Shown here piece by piece: positions 28,729 through 37,725 of a stretch of 64,000 bases of DNA. Both the position numbers and the translations under genes were made by a program. The notes beneath the pieces were generated by a model, which saw nothing but the letters and a program-made list of their open reading frames with translations, did not search any database and was not told the DNA's origin. Numbering within the stretch: position 1 is the stretch's first letter; the number at the start of each line of letters is the position of its first letter. The stretch comes from Uliginosibacterium aquaticum (GTDB lineage: Bacteria; Pseudomonadota; Gammaproteobacteria; Burkholderiales; Rhodocyclaceae), in contig NZ_JABCSC020000002.1 of the NCBI RefSeq assembly GCF_012972705.2, positions 434,001-498,000 on the forward strand, in the 5' to 3' direction.

Positions 28729-30447
28729 ATGGCATCCACCCCACAATCTGCTCTGAATGGCTTGGCGCGTGCGCTTGTCCAGCAGGAACGCCTCAAAGAG
28801 GCGGATGCCACAGCGTGTTCGGCCCCCAGCAGCAATCCAGGCGGCTTTGTAGCTGAGGTTGTGCAGCGCGGCCTGATGAAGGCCAGTGACATCGCAGCCT
28901 TTTGCGCAAACAGTTTTGGTTGTCCGTGGATGGATCTTTCGGCTTACGACGAAAGCTATGTAGCTAAGGATGCAATCGACACCAAGCTGATGTCCAAGCA
29001 TCAGGTCATAGGCTTGGCCAAGCGCGGCAACCGCATATCGGTGGCACTAGCCGACCCCAGCAATTTGCGCGCGCTGGACGAGATCCGTTTTCAGACAGGA
29101 CTAGCCGTCGACCCAGTAGTTGTCGAAGTCGACAAACTCGCAGTCCTGCTAGGCAAACTGACCGAGTCGGTTTCGTCAGCCCTCACAAACCTTTCAACTA
29201 CCGATGATTTCGATCTCGATGCGTTGAATGATTCCAATCAGGAAGATGCTCAAGCCGCCGAGGCTGGTGCAGCAGAGGTTGACGACGCCCCAGTCGTACG
29301 TTTCATCCAGAAAATGCTTGTGGATGCTATCAATGAGGGAGCGTCCGACATCCACTTTGAACCCTACGAGAAGTACTACCGGATCCGTTTCCGCACGGAC
29401 GGCATCCTGCGTGAGATTTCCCAGCCGCCACTGGCTCTGAAAGAAAAAATCGCCGCCCGGATCAAGGTTATTTCGCGCCTCGACATCTCGGAAAAACGCG
29501 TACCACAAGATGGTCGCATGAAGCTGGTACTGTCGAAGAGTAAGGCTATCGACTTTCGCGTTTCTACGCTACCTACCATGCATGGCGAGAAGATCGTGAT
29601 GCGTATTCTTGATCCATCCAGCGCCATGCTGGGGATCGATGCCTTGGGTTATGAGCCCGATCAGAAAGCGGCCCTGATGGACGCTATCGAACGACCCTAC
29701 GGCATGGTTTTGGTAACAGGCCCGACGGGTTCGGGCAAAACTGTATCGCTCTACACCTGTCTCAACATTCTAAATAAAGCGGGCGTCAATATTTCGACCG
29801 CTGAAGATCCTGCTGAAATCAACCTGCCGGGCATCAATCAGGTTTCGATGAACGACAAGGCTGGCTTGACCTTTGCGGTATCCCTGAAAGCCTTTCTGCG
29901 GCAGGATCCGGACATCATCATGGTCGGTGAAATCCGAGACCTTGAGACCGCAGAGATTTCGATCAAGGCAGCGCAAACCGGGCACATGGTGCTATCCACC
30001 CTGCACACCAACGATGCTCCCACCACGCTGGAACGACTTCGGAACATGGGCGTAGCCCCCTTCAATATCGCTTCTTCAGTCATTCTAATCACCGCCCAGC
30101 GCCTCGCACGCCGCCTCTGCTCTTGCAAAAAACCGATCGATATTCCCATCGAAGCGCTTGTCCAGGCTGGCTTTGGCGAAGCCGATCTAGATGGCAGCTG
30201 GCAGCCTTACGGCCCTGTTGGCTGTGACCGCTGCAAAGGCTCTGGCTACAAGGGGCGCGTCGGCATCTATCAAGTTATGCCCATCACTGAAGAAATCCAG
30301 CACATCATCATGACCGGCGGCAACTCTATGGATGTTGCCGCCCAGGCACAGGTTGAGGGCGTAAGCGACCTGCGTCAGTCAGGTCTGCGTAAGGTCAAGC
30401 AAGGACTCACCTCCCTCACTGAAGTGCTCGCCACAACCAACGAGTAA
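28729..30447 (+). CDS. pilB: Type IV pilus assembly ATPase
   Basis: The 572-residue protein powers pilus extension. It has an N-terminal GspE/MshEN domain (residues 1-150). The ATPase core follows: GPTGSGKT Walker A (331-338), the Asp box near EDPAEI, Walker B DPDIIMVGEIRDLETAE and His box TGHMVLSTLHTND. The zinc tetracysteine site is Cys464, Cys466, Cys499 and Cys502 (CSC and CDRC). It is first in pilB-pilC-pilD. PilT is not in the window. Confidence 0.97.
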   Translation: MASTPQSALNGLARALVQQERLKEADATACSAPSSNPGGFVAEVVQRGLMKASDIAAFCANSFGCPWMDLSAYDESYVAKDAIDTKLMSKHQVIGLAKRGNRISVALADPSNLRALDEIRFQTGLAVDPVVVEVDKLAVLLGKLTESVSSALTNLSTTDDFDLDALNDSNQEDAQAAEAGAAEVDDAPVVRFIQKMLVDAINEGASDIHFEPYEKYYRIRFRTDGILREISQPPLALKEKIAARIKVISRLDISEKRVPQDGRMKLVLSKSKAIDFRVSTLPTMHGEKIVMRILDPSSAMLGIDALGYEPDQKAALMDAIERPYGMVLVTGPTGSGKTVSLYTCLNILNKAGVNISTAEDPAEINLPGINQVSMNDKAGLTFAVSLKAFLRQDPDIIMVGEIRDLETAEISIKAAQTGHMVLSTLHTNDAPTTLERLRNMGVAPFNIASSVILITAQRLARRLCSCKKPIDIPIEALVQAGFGEADLDGSWQPYGPVGCDRCKGSGYKGRVGIYQVMPITEEIQHIIMTGGNSMDVAAQAQVEGVSDLRQSGLRKVKQGLTSLTEVLATTNE

Positions 30448-30462
30448 TCCACGGAAAACACC

Positions 30463-31701
30463 ATGGCCACAGCAACCCGTACCGTACGCCGCCCAGCAAG
30501 CGCTTCACAGCAAGAGAACCTGTTTACTTGGGAAGGCAAGGACAAGGCCGGAAAAATCGTGCGCGGAGAGCTGCGAGCCCAAACTGCAAACGTGGTCCAG
30601 GCTACCCTGAGACGTCAAGGCATCTCGGTTACCAAGGTCAAGAAACGCTCCTTCGGCCGTGGCGCCAAGGTCAAGGACAAGGACATCGCTATCTTCACTC
30701 GCCAGCTCGCAACCATGATGCGCGCTGGCGTGCCACTTCTTCAGTCCTTCGACATCGCTATCAAGGGCACCAGCAATGCCGCGCTGGGTCGCCTACTTAA
30801 TGACATCCGCAGTGAAGTCGAAACGGGCACGAGTCTGGCCAACTCTCTGCGCAAACACCCTCAGCACTTCGATGCTCTGTATTGCAATCTGGTGGCGGCA
30901 GGCGAACAGTCAGGTGCTTTGGAAAACCTCCTAGACCGCATAGCGATCTACCAGGAAAAAATGCTGGCCATCAAGAGCAAAATCAAGGCAGCACTTTTTT
31001 ACCCAATTTCGGTGATGGTCGTTGCCGGTGCAGTAACTGCGGTCATGATGATCTTCGTAATTCCGGAGTTCAAAAAAGTATTTACAAGCTTCGGAGCAGA
31101 CTTACCTGCGCCTACTTTGTTTGTGATGGCTCTTTCAGATTTCTTTGTTGCCAACGGCTTTTTGATTCTGTTGGCATTAATCGCAGCAGTCATCGGGATA
31201 GCTTCTGCATACAAGCGATCCCTTGCGATGCAAGCTTGGGTGGATAGGATGAGCCTGCAGATTCCAGTCATTGGTGACATTCTGCGCAAGGCCACCATCG
31301 CACGCTGGACGCGTACGCTTTCCACAATGTTTGCCGCTGGCGTTCCACTGGTAGAAGCGCTGGACTCTGTTGCCGGCGCTGCGGGTAATCACATTTACAA
31401 GGTCGCAACAAAAAACATCCAGAACGAGGTTTCCACCGGCACCAGCCTCACTGTTGCCATGCAGGGCGCGCAAGTCTTCCCGGCCATGGTTGTCCAGATG
31501 GTTTCTATTGGTGAGGAATCCGGCCAGCTCGACAGCATGTGCGCAAAGGTCGCAGACTTCTTTGAACGCGAAGTGGATGATATGGTTGCCGGTCTGTCAC
31601 AACTGCTGGAACCGATCATCATCGTATTCCTCGGTACCATCATTGGTGGCATGGTGGTTGCCATGTACCTGCCAATCTTCAAGCTCGGCCAAGTTGTCTG
31701 A
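30463..31701 (+). CDS. pilC: Type IV pilus inner membrane platform protein
   Basis: The 412-residue protein has the two repeated T2SSF domains: IFTRQLATMMRAGVPLLQSF, and later WTRTLSTMFAAGVPLVEAL. Three membrane helices lie at about 178-200, 222-245 and 378-402. VPEF-type residues (FVIPEFKKVFTSFGADLPAPT) follow the first. PilC couples PilB rotation or motion to pilin polymerisation. It starts 16 bases after pilB. Confidence 0.97.
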   Translation: MATATRTVRRPASASQQENLFTWEGKDKAGKIVRGELRAQTANVVQATLRRQGISVTKVKKRSFGRGAKVKDKDIAIFTRQLATMMRAGVPLLQSFDIAIKGTSNAALGRLLNDIRSEVETGTSLANSLRKHPQHFDALYCNLVAAGEQSGALENLLDRIAIYQEKMLAIKSKIKAALFYPISVMVVAGAVTAVMMIFVIPEFKKVFTSFGADLPAPTLFVMALSDFFVANGFLILLALIAAVIGIASAYKRSLAMQAWVDRMSLQIPVIGDILRKATIARWTRTLSTMFAAGVPLVEALDSVAGAAGNHIYKVATKNIQNEVSTGTSLTVAMQGAQVFPAMVVQMVSIGEESGQLDSMCAKVADFFEREVDDMVAGLSQLLEPIIIVFLGTIIGGMVVAMYLPIFKLGQVV

Positions 31702-31748
31702 CCTTCATATCTACAGGGCGGCCAAGTGCCGCCCTTCCCCATACACTC

Positions 31749-32603
31749 ATGCCTCTTAATGAATACTTGGCTATTCCGGCCATACTGATCCCCTGCTGCA
31801 CCTTGATCGGCTTGTGTGTTGGCAGCTTCCTCAATGTTGTCATCCATCGCTTGCCCAAAATTCTGGAAGCAAGTTGGCTGGCTGATGCCGCAGAAATGCG
31901 CGGCGAGGCCGCTCCAAAAAGCGAGCAGCTGGGCTTGGCCACACCACGTTCTCGCTGCCCGCATTGTGGGCACCTCATCGGCGCCCTCGAAAACATCCCG
32001 CTCATCAGTTACGTCCTGCTGCGTGGCCGTTGTCGCCATTGCCGCGCAGCGATCAGTCTGCGCTACCCATTGATTGAAGCGCTTACTGCAGCACTCTCAG
32101 CAGCGATCGCCTGGAAGTTTGGTTATGGCTGGCAAACTGCAGGTGGACTGCTGCTGGTGTGGGCTTTGATCGCCTTGACTTTCATCGACCTTGACACTTT
32201 CCTCTTGCCCGACGACATCACTCTGCCACTTTTGTGGGGAGGGCTTCTGTTTAACCTGAACCAGACATTCGTCACGCTGGATGCGGCCGTAATTGGCGCT
32301 ATGACGGGCTACCTTGCTCTCTGGTCTGTATACTGGCTGTTCAAGCTGGCGACAGGAAAAGAAGGCATGGGCTATGGAGATTTCAAACTACTCGCCGCCA
32401 TTGGTGCCTTTCTGGGATGGAAGGCCTTGCCTGCGGTCATATTGCTTTCCTCGGTCGTCGGAGCCTGCGTCGGAATCTATCTGATGGTGTTTGCCCGACA
32501 CGGGCGTGAAACGCCCATTCCCTTCGGCCCCTATCTCGCCGGCGCGGGGGTTCTTGCCATTTTCTTTGGTGACGCCTTGAGCGCGCTTTTCGTGCCGATC
32601 TGA
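31749..32603 (+). CDS. pilD: Prepilin peptidase / N-methyltransferase
   Basis: The 284-residue membrane enzyme cleaves and methylates prepilins such as those encoded at 19.9-25.9 kb. The N-terminal cytoplasmic loop has the zinc cysteines 70, 73, 95 and 98 (CPHC, CRHC). The catalytic aspartates are in IDLDTFLLPD (Asp147/149) and GYGDFKLL (Asp211). GSFLNVVIHRLP is the methyltransferase/leader-loop signature. It ends the pilBCD operon; a strong terminator follows. Confidence 0.97.
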   Translation: MPLNEYLAIPAILIPCCTLIGLCVGSFLNVVIHRLPKILEASWLADAAEMRGEAAPKSEQLGLATPRSRCPHCGHLIGALENIPLISYVLLRGRCRHCRAAISLRYPLIEALTAALSAAIAWKFGYGWQTAGGLLLVWALIALTFIDLDTFLLPDDITLPLLWGGLLFNLNQTFVTLDAAVIGAMTGYLALWSVYWLFKLATGKEGMGYGDFKLLAAIGAFLGWKALPAVILLSSVVGACVGIYLMVFARHGRETPIPFGPYLAGAGVLAIFFGDALSALFVPI

Positions 32604-32640
32604 TCGACCTGAAAGCCCGATCGTCAGCCCTTACAGCAAA

Positions 32641-32685
32641 AAAACCGCCCGCTATCGTGCTCACCACGATCAGCCGGCGGTTTTT
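32641..32685 (+). terminator. Intrinsic terminator after pilD
   Basis: AAAACCGCC (32641-32649) pairs with GGCGGTTTT (32676-32684), with an inner stem ATCGTG/CACGAT, followed by T. The A tract upstream also makes it readable from the other strand. Confidence 0.92.
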
Positions 32686-32729
32686 CCCGTTGTGCCAATG
32701 CGTTAGAATACGCGGCTCAGGAGAATCAA

Positions 32730-33002
32730 ATGCCCATCTACGAATACCGTTGTGGCGACTGCGGCCACCAAAAAGACCATCTGCAGAAGCATAGCGATGC
32801 ACCGATCGCAGCCTGCCCGGCCTGCGGCAGCGCCAGCTACACAAAGCAGCTGACTGCAGCAGGTTTTCAGCTCAAAGGAAGCGGCTGGTACGCCACAGAC
32901 TTCAAAGGCAGCGCCAGCAGCTCAGCCAAATCCGAAGCAGCCTGCCCAGCGGCACCTGATGCACCTCCCCCGCCCTGCGCGGGTAGCTGTGCCTGCCACT
33001 AA
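32730..33002 (+). CDS. FmdB-family zinc ribbon protein
   Basis: The 90-residue protein has the FmdB zinc ribbon MPIYEYRCGDCG...CPACGS (residues 8, 11, 29, 32), then YTKQLTAAGFQLKGSGWYATDF, as in the family. The C-terminal tail is Ala/Pro-rich and carries extra cysteines (CAGSCACH). FmdB is a putative regulatory protein; its function in betaproteobacteria is unknown. CAGGAG precedes the ATG. It leads fmdB-DUF502-aspS, a conserved order. Confidence 0.9.
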   Translation: MPIYEYRCGDCGHQKDHLQKHSDAPIAACPACGSASYTKQLTAAGFQLKGSGWYATDFKGSASSSAKSEAACPAAPDAPPPPCAGSCACH

Positions 33003-33017
33003 GGCAGCACCATCTGA

Positions 33018-33617
33018 ATGAAAAAATACCTGATTACAGGCCTTCTGGTTTGGATACCGCTGGTCATTACAGTCTGGGTGTTGCGTGCGATTGTCAGCAC
33101 ATTGGACCAGTCTCTTCTGCTGTTGCCACAAGCTTGGCAGCCGAACAACCTGATTGGCTTCAAGCTGTGGGGCTTGGGCACCTTGATCACCCTGTTGGTG
33201 GTGATCGCTACTGGGGTAGTAGCTTCGAATTTCTTCGGTCAGCGCCTGGTAAGAACCTGGGAGAGCGTTCTCAACCGCATCCCAGTGGTCAAGCAGATTT
33301 ACTCCAGTGTCAAGCAGGTCTCGGATACGCTGCTAGGCCCCGGTGGTCAGGCTTTTCGCAAGGCGCTACTGGTACAGTATCCACGCGAGGGCAGTTGGAC
33401 AATCGGTTTTCAGACCGGCACCCCTGGCGGCGAGCTAGAGCAGCACCTTCCGACCGAGGTGGTCAGCGTTTATGTACCGACCACACCAAATCCGACCTCT
33501 GGGTTCTTCTTGATGATGGCCAGAAAAGATGTCGTAGAGCTTGAAATGTCGGTCGATGAAGCGCTGAAATTCATCATCTCGATGGGCTCGGTTGCCCCGG
33601 ACGCAGCTCGAAACTGA
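33018..33617 (+). CDS. DUF502 family membrane protein
   Basis: A 199-residue protein with two N-terminal membrane helices (residues 4-24, [18 protein letters not shown]; about 55-76, [18 protein letters not shown]), and a soluble C-terminal domain with [28 protein letters not shown] and [19 protein letters not shown]. This is the DUF502 pattern. The function is unknown. It lies 15 bases after fmdB and 76 bases before aspS. Confidence 0.92.
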   Translation: MKKYLITGLLVWIPLVITVWVLRAIVSTLDQSLLLLPQAWQPNNLIGFKLWGLGTLITLLVVIATGVVASNFFGQRLVRTWESVLNRIPVVKQIYSSVKQVSDTLLGPGGQAFRKALLVQYPREGSWTIGFQTGTPGGELEQHLPTEVVSVYVPTTPNPTSGFFLMMARKDVVELEMSVDEALKFIISMGSVAPDAARN

Positions 33618-33693
33618 ACATCCGCCGTCAGCGATAGCTGATGGCCCTTCCGAATCAAGACAACACACAAATACCGGATCACGGAGATCTTCA

Positions 33694-35487
33694 ATGCGTA
33701 CCTGTTACAGCGGCCTCGTTTCCGCCGCCCTGCTTGACCAGACCGTTACCCTCTTCGGCTGGGCCCATCGTCGCCGCGACCACGGCGGAGTGATCTTCAT
33801 CGACCTGCGTGACCGAGAAGGTCTGGTGCAAGTTGTTTGCGATCCGGATCGTGCCGAAACCTTCAAGATTGCCGAAGGCGTGCGCAACGAGTTCTGCCTA
33901 CGCGTGACCGGCAAGGTGCGTCGCCGCCCCGAGGGCACGACCAACGCCAACCTGATCTCCGGCGAGGTCGAAGTGCTGGCGCATGAAGTCGAAGTGCTGA
34001 ACGCCTCGGTTACCCCGCCCTTCCCGCTGGATGACGAAAATCTGAGCGAAAACGTGCGTCTGACCCACCGCGTAATCGACCTGCGCCGCCCGGCCATGCA
34101 ACGCAACATGATGCTGCGTTACAAGACGGCCCGGGCGTTCCGCCGCTTCCTCGATGATGCCGGCTTCGTGGATATCGAAACCCCGATGCTCACCAAGAGC
34201 ACCCCGGAAGGCGCGCGCGACTATCTGGTGCCGAGCCGCGTGCATGACGGCCAGTTCTTCGCCCTGCCGCAATCGCCGCAACTCTTCAAGCAGCTGCTGA
34301 TGGTGGCTGGCTACGACCGCTACTACCAGATCACCAAGTGCTTCCGCGACGAAGATTTGCGCGCTGATCGCCAGCCGGAATTCACCCAGGTCGATATCGA
34401 AACTTCCTTCCTGAACGAACACGAAATCACCGGGATCATGGAAAACCTGATCCGCTACGTGTTCAAGGACGCGATCGACGTTGACCTTCCCAACCCCTTC
34501 CCGCGCATCACCTATCAGGAAGCCATGGCCCGCTATGGTTCGGACAAGCCGGACCTGCGCGTCACGCTGGAGCTCGTCGACGTCGCCGACGCCATGAAAG
34601 ACGTGGCTTTCAAGGTCTTCGCCGGCGCGGCCAACGACCCGGCCTGCCGCGTGACCGCCCTGCGCATTCCGGGTGGCGCTGCGCTCTCCCGTGGCGAGAT
34701 CGACGGCTACACCGAGTTCGTGAAGATCTACGGCGCCAAGGGTCTGGCCTACATCAAGGTCAATGACGTCAGCAAGCTGAACGAAGAAGGCCTGCAGTCG
34801 CCGATCGTCAAGAACCTGTCCGAAGCTTCGCTGAAGACGGTGATGGAGCGCACCGGTGCGCAATCCGGCGACCTGATCTTCTTCGGCGCCGACAAGGCCA
34901 AGATCGTCTCTGACGCACTCGGCGCGCTGCGCACCAAGATCGGCCATGAAAAGGGCCACGTCGATGGTCGCAAGTGGGCGCCGGCTTGGGTGGTCGACTT
35001 CCCGATGTTCGACTACGACGAGGAAGCCAAGCGCTGGGTCGCCTGCCACCACCCCTTCACCTCGCCGAAGGATGAGCACATGGAACTGCTCAGCACCGAT
35101 CCGGGCAAGTGTCTGGCCAAGGCTTATGACCTCGCCCTGAACGGCTGGGAACTCGGCGGCGGCTCGGTGCGTATCCACCGTGCTGACGTGCAGGAGAAGG
35201 TCTTCGCGGCGCTCGGTATCGGTGAAGAAGAAGCCCAGCTCAAGTTCGGCTTCCTGCTCGACGCGCTCAAGTACGGCGCACCGCCCCACGGCGGCCTCGC
35301 CTTCGGTCTGGACCGCATCGTCACCATGATGACCGGCGCCGAATCGATCCGCGACGTGATCGCCTTCCCGAAGACCCAGCGCGCCCAATGCCTGCTCACG
35401 CAAGCCCCGAGCCCGGTCGACGAGAAGCAACTGCGCGAACTGCACATCCGCCTGCGCAATGTGCAGAAAGCTGATGGCGCGGCTTAA
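33694..35487 (+). CDS. aspS: Aspartyl-tRNA synthetase (Asp/Asn type expected)
   Basis: The 597-residue class II synthetase starts [12 protein letters not shown]; the frame is open upstream but overlaps DUF502. It has the anticodon-binding OB fold ([23 protein letters not shown] in part), motif 2 ([18 protein letters not shown]), the bacterial GAD insertion and motif 3 ([14 protein letters not shown]). It charges tRNA-Asp. No gatCAB or asnS is visible, so discriminating versus non-discriminating use is not settled by this window. A hairpin terminator follows. Confidence 0.97.
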   Translation: MRTCYSGLVSAALLDQTVTLFGWAHRRRDHGGVIFIDLRDREGLVQVVCDPDRAETFKIAEGVRNEFCLRVTGKVRRRPEGTTNANLISGEVEVLAHEVEVLNASVTPPFPLDDENLSENVRLTHRVIDLRRPAMQRNMMLRYKTARAFRRFLDDAGFVDIETPMLTKSTPEGARDYLVPSRVHDGQFFALPQSPQLFKQLLMVAGYDRYYQITKCFRDEDLRADRQPEFTQVDIETSFLNEHEITGIMENLIRYVFKDAIDVDLPNPFPRITYQEAMARYGSDKPDLRVTLELVDVADAMKDVAFKVFAGAANDPACRVTALRIPGGAALSRGEIDGYTEFVKIYGAKGLAYIKVNDVSKLNEEGLQSPIVKNLSEASLKTVMERTGAQSGDLIFFGADKAKIVSDALGALRTKIGHEKGHVDGRKWAPAWVVDFPMFDYDEEAKRWVACHHPFTSPKDEHMELLSTDPGKCLAKAYDLALNGWELGGGSVRIHRADVQEKVFAALGIGEEEAQLKFGFLLDALKYGAPPHGGLAFGLDRIVTMMTGAESIRDVIAFPKTQRAQCLLTQAPSPVDEKQLRELHIRLRNVQKADGAA

Positions 35488-35508
35488 GTTCCAGCCCGTC
35501 TGACCCAC

Positions 35509-35540
35509 AAGGGCCGCGAGGATTTTCCTTGGCGGCCCTT
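35509..35540 (+). terminator. Perfect hairpin after aspS, at the start of the peptidase frame
   Basis: AAGGGCCGC (35509-35517) pairs perfectly with GCGGCCCTT (35532-35540) around a 14-base loop, followed by GTGCTTTTC. It should end or reduce aspS transcription. It overlaps the upstream-most candidate start (TTG 35529) of the next gene. Confidence 0.75.
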
Positions 35541-35567
35541 GTGCTTTTCAACAGTGGAATTGCCTCA

Positions 35568-37658
35568 TTGAAACTCGACCTCTCGCCCACCCCGCCCACC
35601 GCCCCACAGCGCCCGAAAAAGCTCGTCGCCCACGGCCACACCCGTGTCGACCCCTATTTCTGGCTGCGCAAGGTGAAATCGGCCGAGGTGCTCGATTACC
35701 TCAAGGCCGAAAACTGCTATGCGGAAGCGGTGCTGGCGCCAACGAAGCCGCTTCAGGAAAAGCTCTACGCCGAGATGCTGGACCGTATTCAGGAAGCGGA
35801 CCTGTCGGTGCCGATGAAATTCGGCGCCTGGATGTACTACAGCCGTACGCTGGCGGGCGCGCAATACGCCGTTCATGCCCGAAAACGCATCGCGCCGGAA
35901 GGCTGGGAACCGTCACCGGAAGAAATCCTGCTCGACGAAAACAAGGAAGCTGAGGGCAAGAGCTTCTACGAGGTCGGCGACTATGAGGTCAGCCCCTGCG
36001 GGCGCTATCTCGCCTGGACCGAAGACACCCGCGGCCAGCGCAGCTACCGGCTGCGCGTGCGCGACCTCACGCGAGGCCGCAATCTGCGGTTTTCGCACCG
36101 TGGCGTGATCAGCCTGTCCTGGGCCGAAGACGCCCTCACAGCCCCGCGCCCGACCCTGTTCTTCGTCACCGAAGACCGCCAGACCAAGCGCGCCAACCAG
36201 CTCTGGCGCCAGAATCTGGATGAAGCCGAGCCCACGCCGATCTTCGAGGAACGGGATGAGCGCTTCAACCTCTACATCGCCAAGACCCGTAGTCTCGGCC
36301 TGCTGGTGCTCACTTCCACCAGCCACACCACCAGCGAATCCCGCATTCTGCCCGCCGATCAGCCGCGCGGACGCTGGCGTATCGTGATCCGCCGCCGTGC
36401 CGGCGTTGAATACGAGATCGACCACCACGGCGACACCCTTTTCATCCGCAGCAACGACACTCACCCGAACTTCCGCCTGATCGAAGCCCCACTGGCTGAC
36501 TGGCAGCCCGCCCACTGGCGCGAGCGCATCCCGCCCCGCGAAGACGTCATGCTCGAAGGCATTGACCTCTACAAGGACTGGCTGATCGCCAGCGAGCGCA
36601 AGCATGGCGTGCCGCAACTGGCCATCACCAGCCTGAACTCGGGCGAAACACATCAGGTCGCCTTCGACGACCCGGCCTATGTCGTCGATCTGGAAGACTT
36701 GCCGGAATGGGACTCCCCCATCCTGCGCTACACCTACGAGTCGCTCACCACACCCAGCTCGATCTACGACTACGACCCGGCCACACGCCAGGCCACGCTG
36801 CTCAAGCGTCAGCCGGTTCTGGGTGGCTTCGATCCGGCGCATTACATCTCCGAGCGGATCGAAGCACGTGCCACCGACGGCACTGCCATCCCGGTCTCGC
36901 TGGTCTATCGCAAGGACCTCGCCTGCGATGGCCAGGCCCCGCTTTGGCTGGATGGCTACGGCGCCTACGGCATCGTCAATGATCCCTGGTTCTCGGCAAC
37001 CCGCCTCTCCCTGCTCGACCGGGGCTGGGTGTTTGCCATTGCCCATGTGCGAGGCGGCGGCGACCTCGGCCAGCGCTGGCATGAGGCCGGCAAGCTGGAA
37101 GACAAGCCCAACAGCTTCAGCGACTACATCGCCTGCGCCGAGACCCTGATCGCCAGAGGCTTCAGCAGCAAAGGAAAAATACTTGCCAACGGTGGCAGTG
37201 CGGGCGGCCTCTTGATCGGCGCGGTGCTGAACATGGCCCCCGAACTCTTCGGAGCAGCCATTCTGGAAGTGCCCTTCCTCGATGTGGTGACCACCATGCT
37301 CGACCCCAGCCTGCCACTCACCGTGGGGGAGTACGAGGAATGGGGCAATCCGGCCCGCCGCGCCGACTACCGACGCATGCTGGCCTACTCGCCCTACGAC
37401 AATCTGCAGGCTCGCGACTACCCGCCGATGCTGGTCGAAGCCGGCCTGCACGACAATCAGGTGATGATCTGGGAGCCCGCCAAATACGTGGCAAAACTGC
37501 GCACTCTGAAGACGGACCACAACCCGCTGCTCTTCATGACCAGCCTGGCCGCCGGCCACGGTGGCGCCTCCGGCCGCTACGACTCGCTGCACGAGCGCGC
37601 CCGCCAGCTCGCCTTTGCGCTGGCCACGCTGGGCTCGTCCGAAAGCGCAATGCCCTAA
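35568..37658 (+). CDS. ptrB: Oligopeptidase B-like S9 family serine peptidase
   Basis: A roughly 696-residue prolyl-oligopeptidase fold protein. The propeller begins HGHTRVDPYFWLRKVKS, as in PtrB. The catalytic domain has LDGYGAYG, GGGDLGQRWHEAGK, GGSAGGLLIG (nucleophile Ser), the Asp region GLHDNQVMIWEPAKY and the His region AAGHGGASGRYD. It cleaves after basic residues in peptides and is probably cytoplasmic. There is no ATG before the conserved N-terminus. TTG at 35568 (giving MKLDLSP, with GTGGA nearby) is chosen; TTG 35529 or GTG 35541 are alternatives. The start is the least certain part. Confidence 0.9.
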   Translation: MKLDLSPTPPTAPQRPKKLVAHGHTRVDPYFWLRKVKSAEVLDYLKAENCYAEAVLAPTKPLQEKLYAEMLDRIQEADLSVPMKFGAWMYYSRTLAGAQYAVHARKRIAPEGWEPSPEEILLDENKEAEGKSFYEVGDYEVSPCGRYLAWTEDTRGQRSYRLRVRDLTRGRNLRFSHRGVISLSWAEDALTAPRPTLFFVTEDRQTKRANQLWRQNLDEAEPTPIFEERDERFNLYIAKTRSLGLLVLTSTSHTTSESRILPADQPRGRWRIVIRRRAGVEYEIDHHGDTLFIRSNDTHPNFRLIEAPLADWQPAHWRERIPPREDVMLEGIDLYKDWLIASERKHGVPQLAITSLNSGETHQVAFDDPAYVVDLEDLPEWDSPILRYTYESLTTPSSIYDYDPATRQATLLKRQPVLGGFDPAHYISERIEARATDGTAIPVSLVYRKDLACDGQAPLWLDGYGAYGIVNDPWFSATRLSLLDRGWVFAIAHVRGGGDLGQRWHEAGKLEDKPNSFSDYIACAETLIARGFSSKGKILANGGSAGGLLIGAVLNMAPELFGAAILEVPFLDVVTTMLDPSLPLTVGEYEEWGNPARRADYRRMLAYSPYDNLQARDYPPMLVEAGLHDNQVMIWEPAKYVAKLRTLKTDHNPLLFMTSLAAGHGGASGRYDSLHERARQLAFALATLGSSESAMP

Positions 37659-37725
37659 AGAAAACCGGCACCCTGCCGTTGCTCAGGCAGGTCGGGCAAT
37701 TCCTTTGCCCGCTTGCCGAGCCCAC

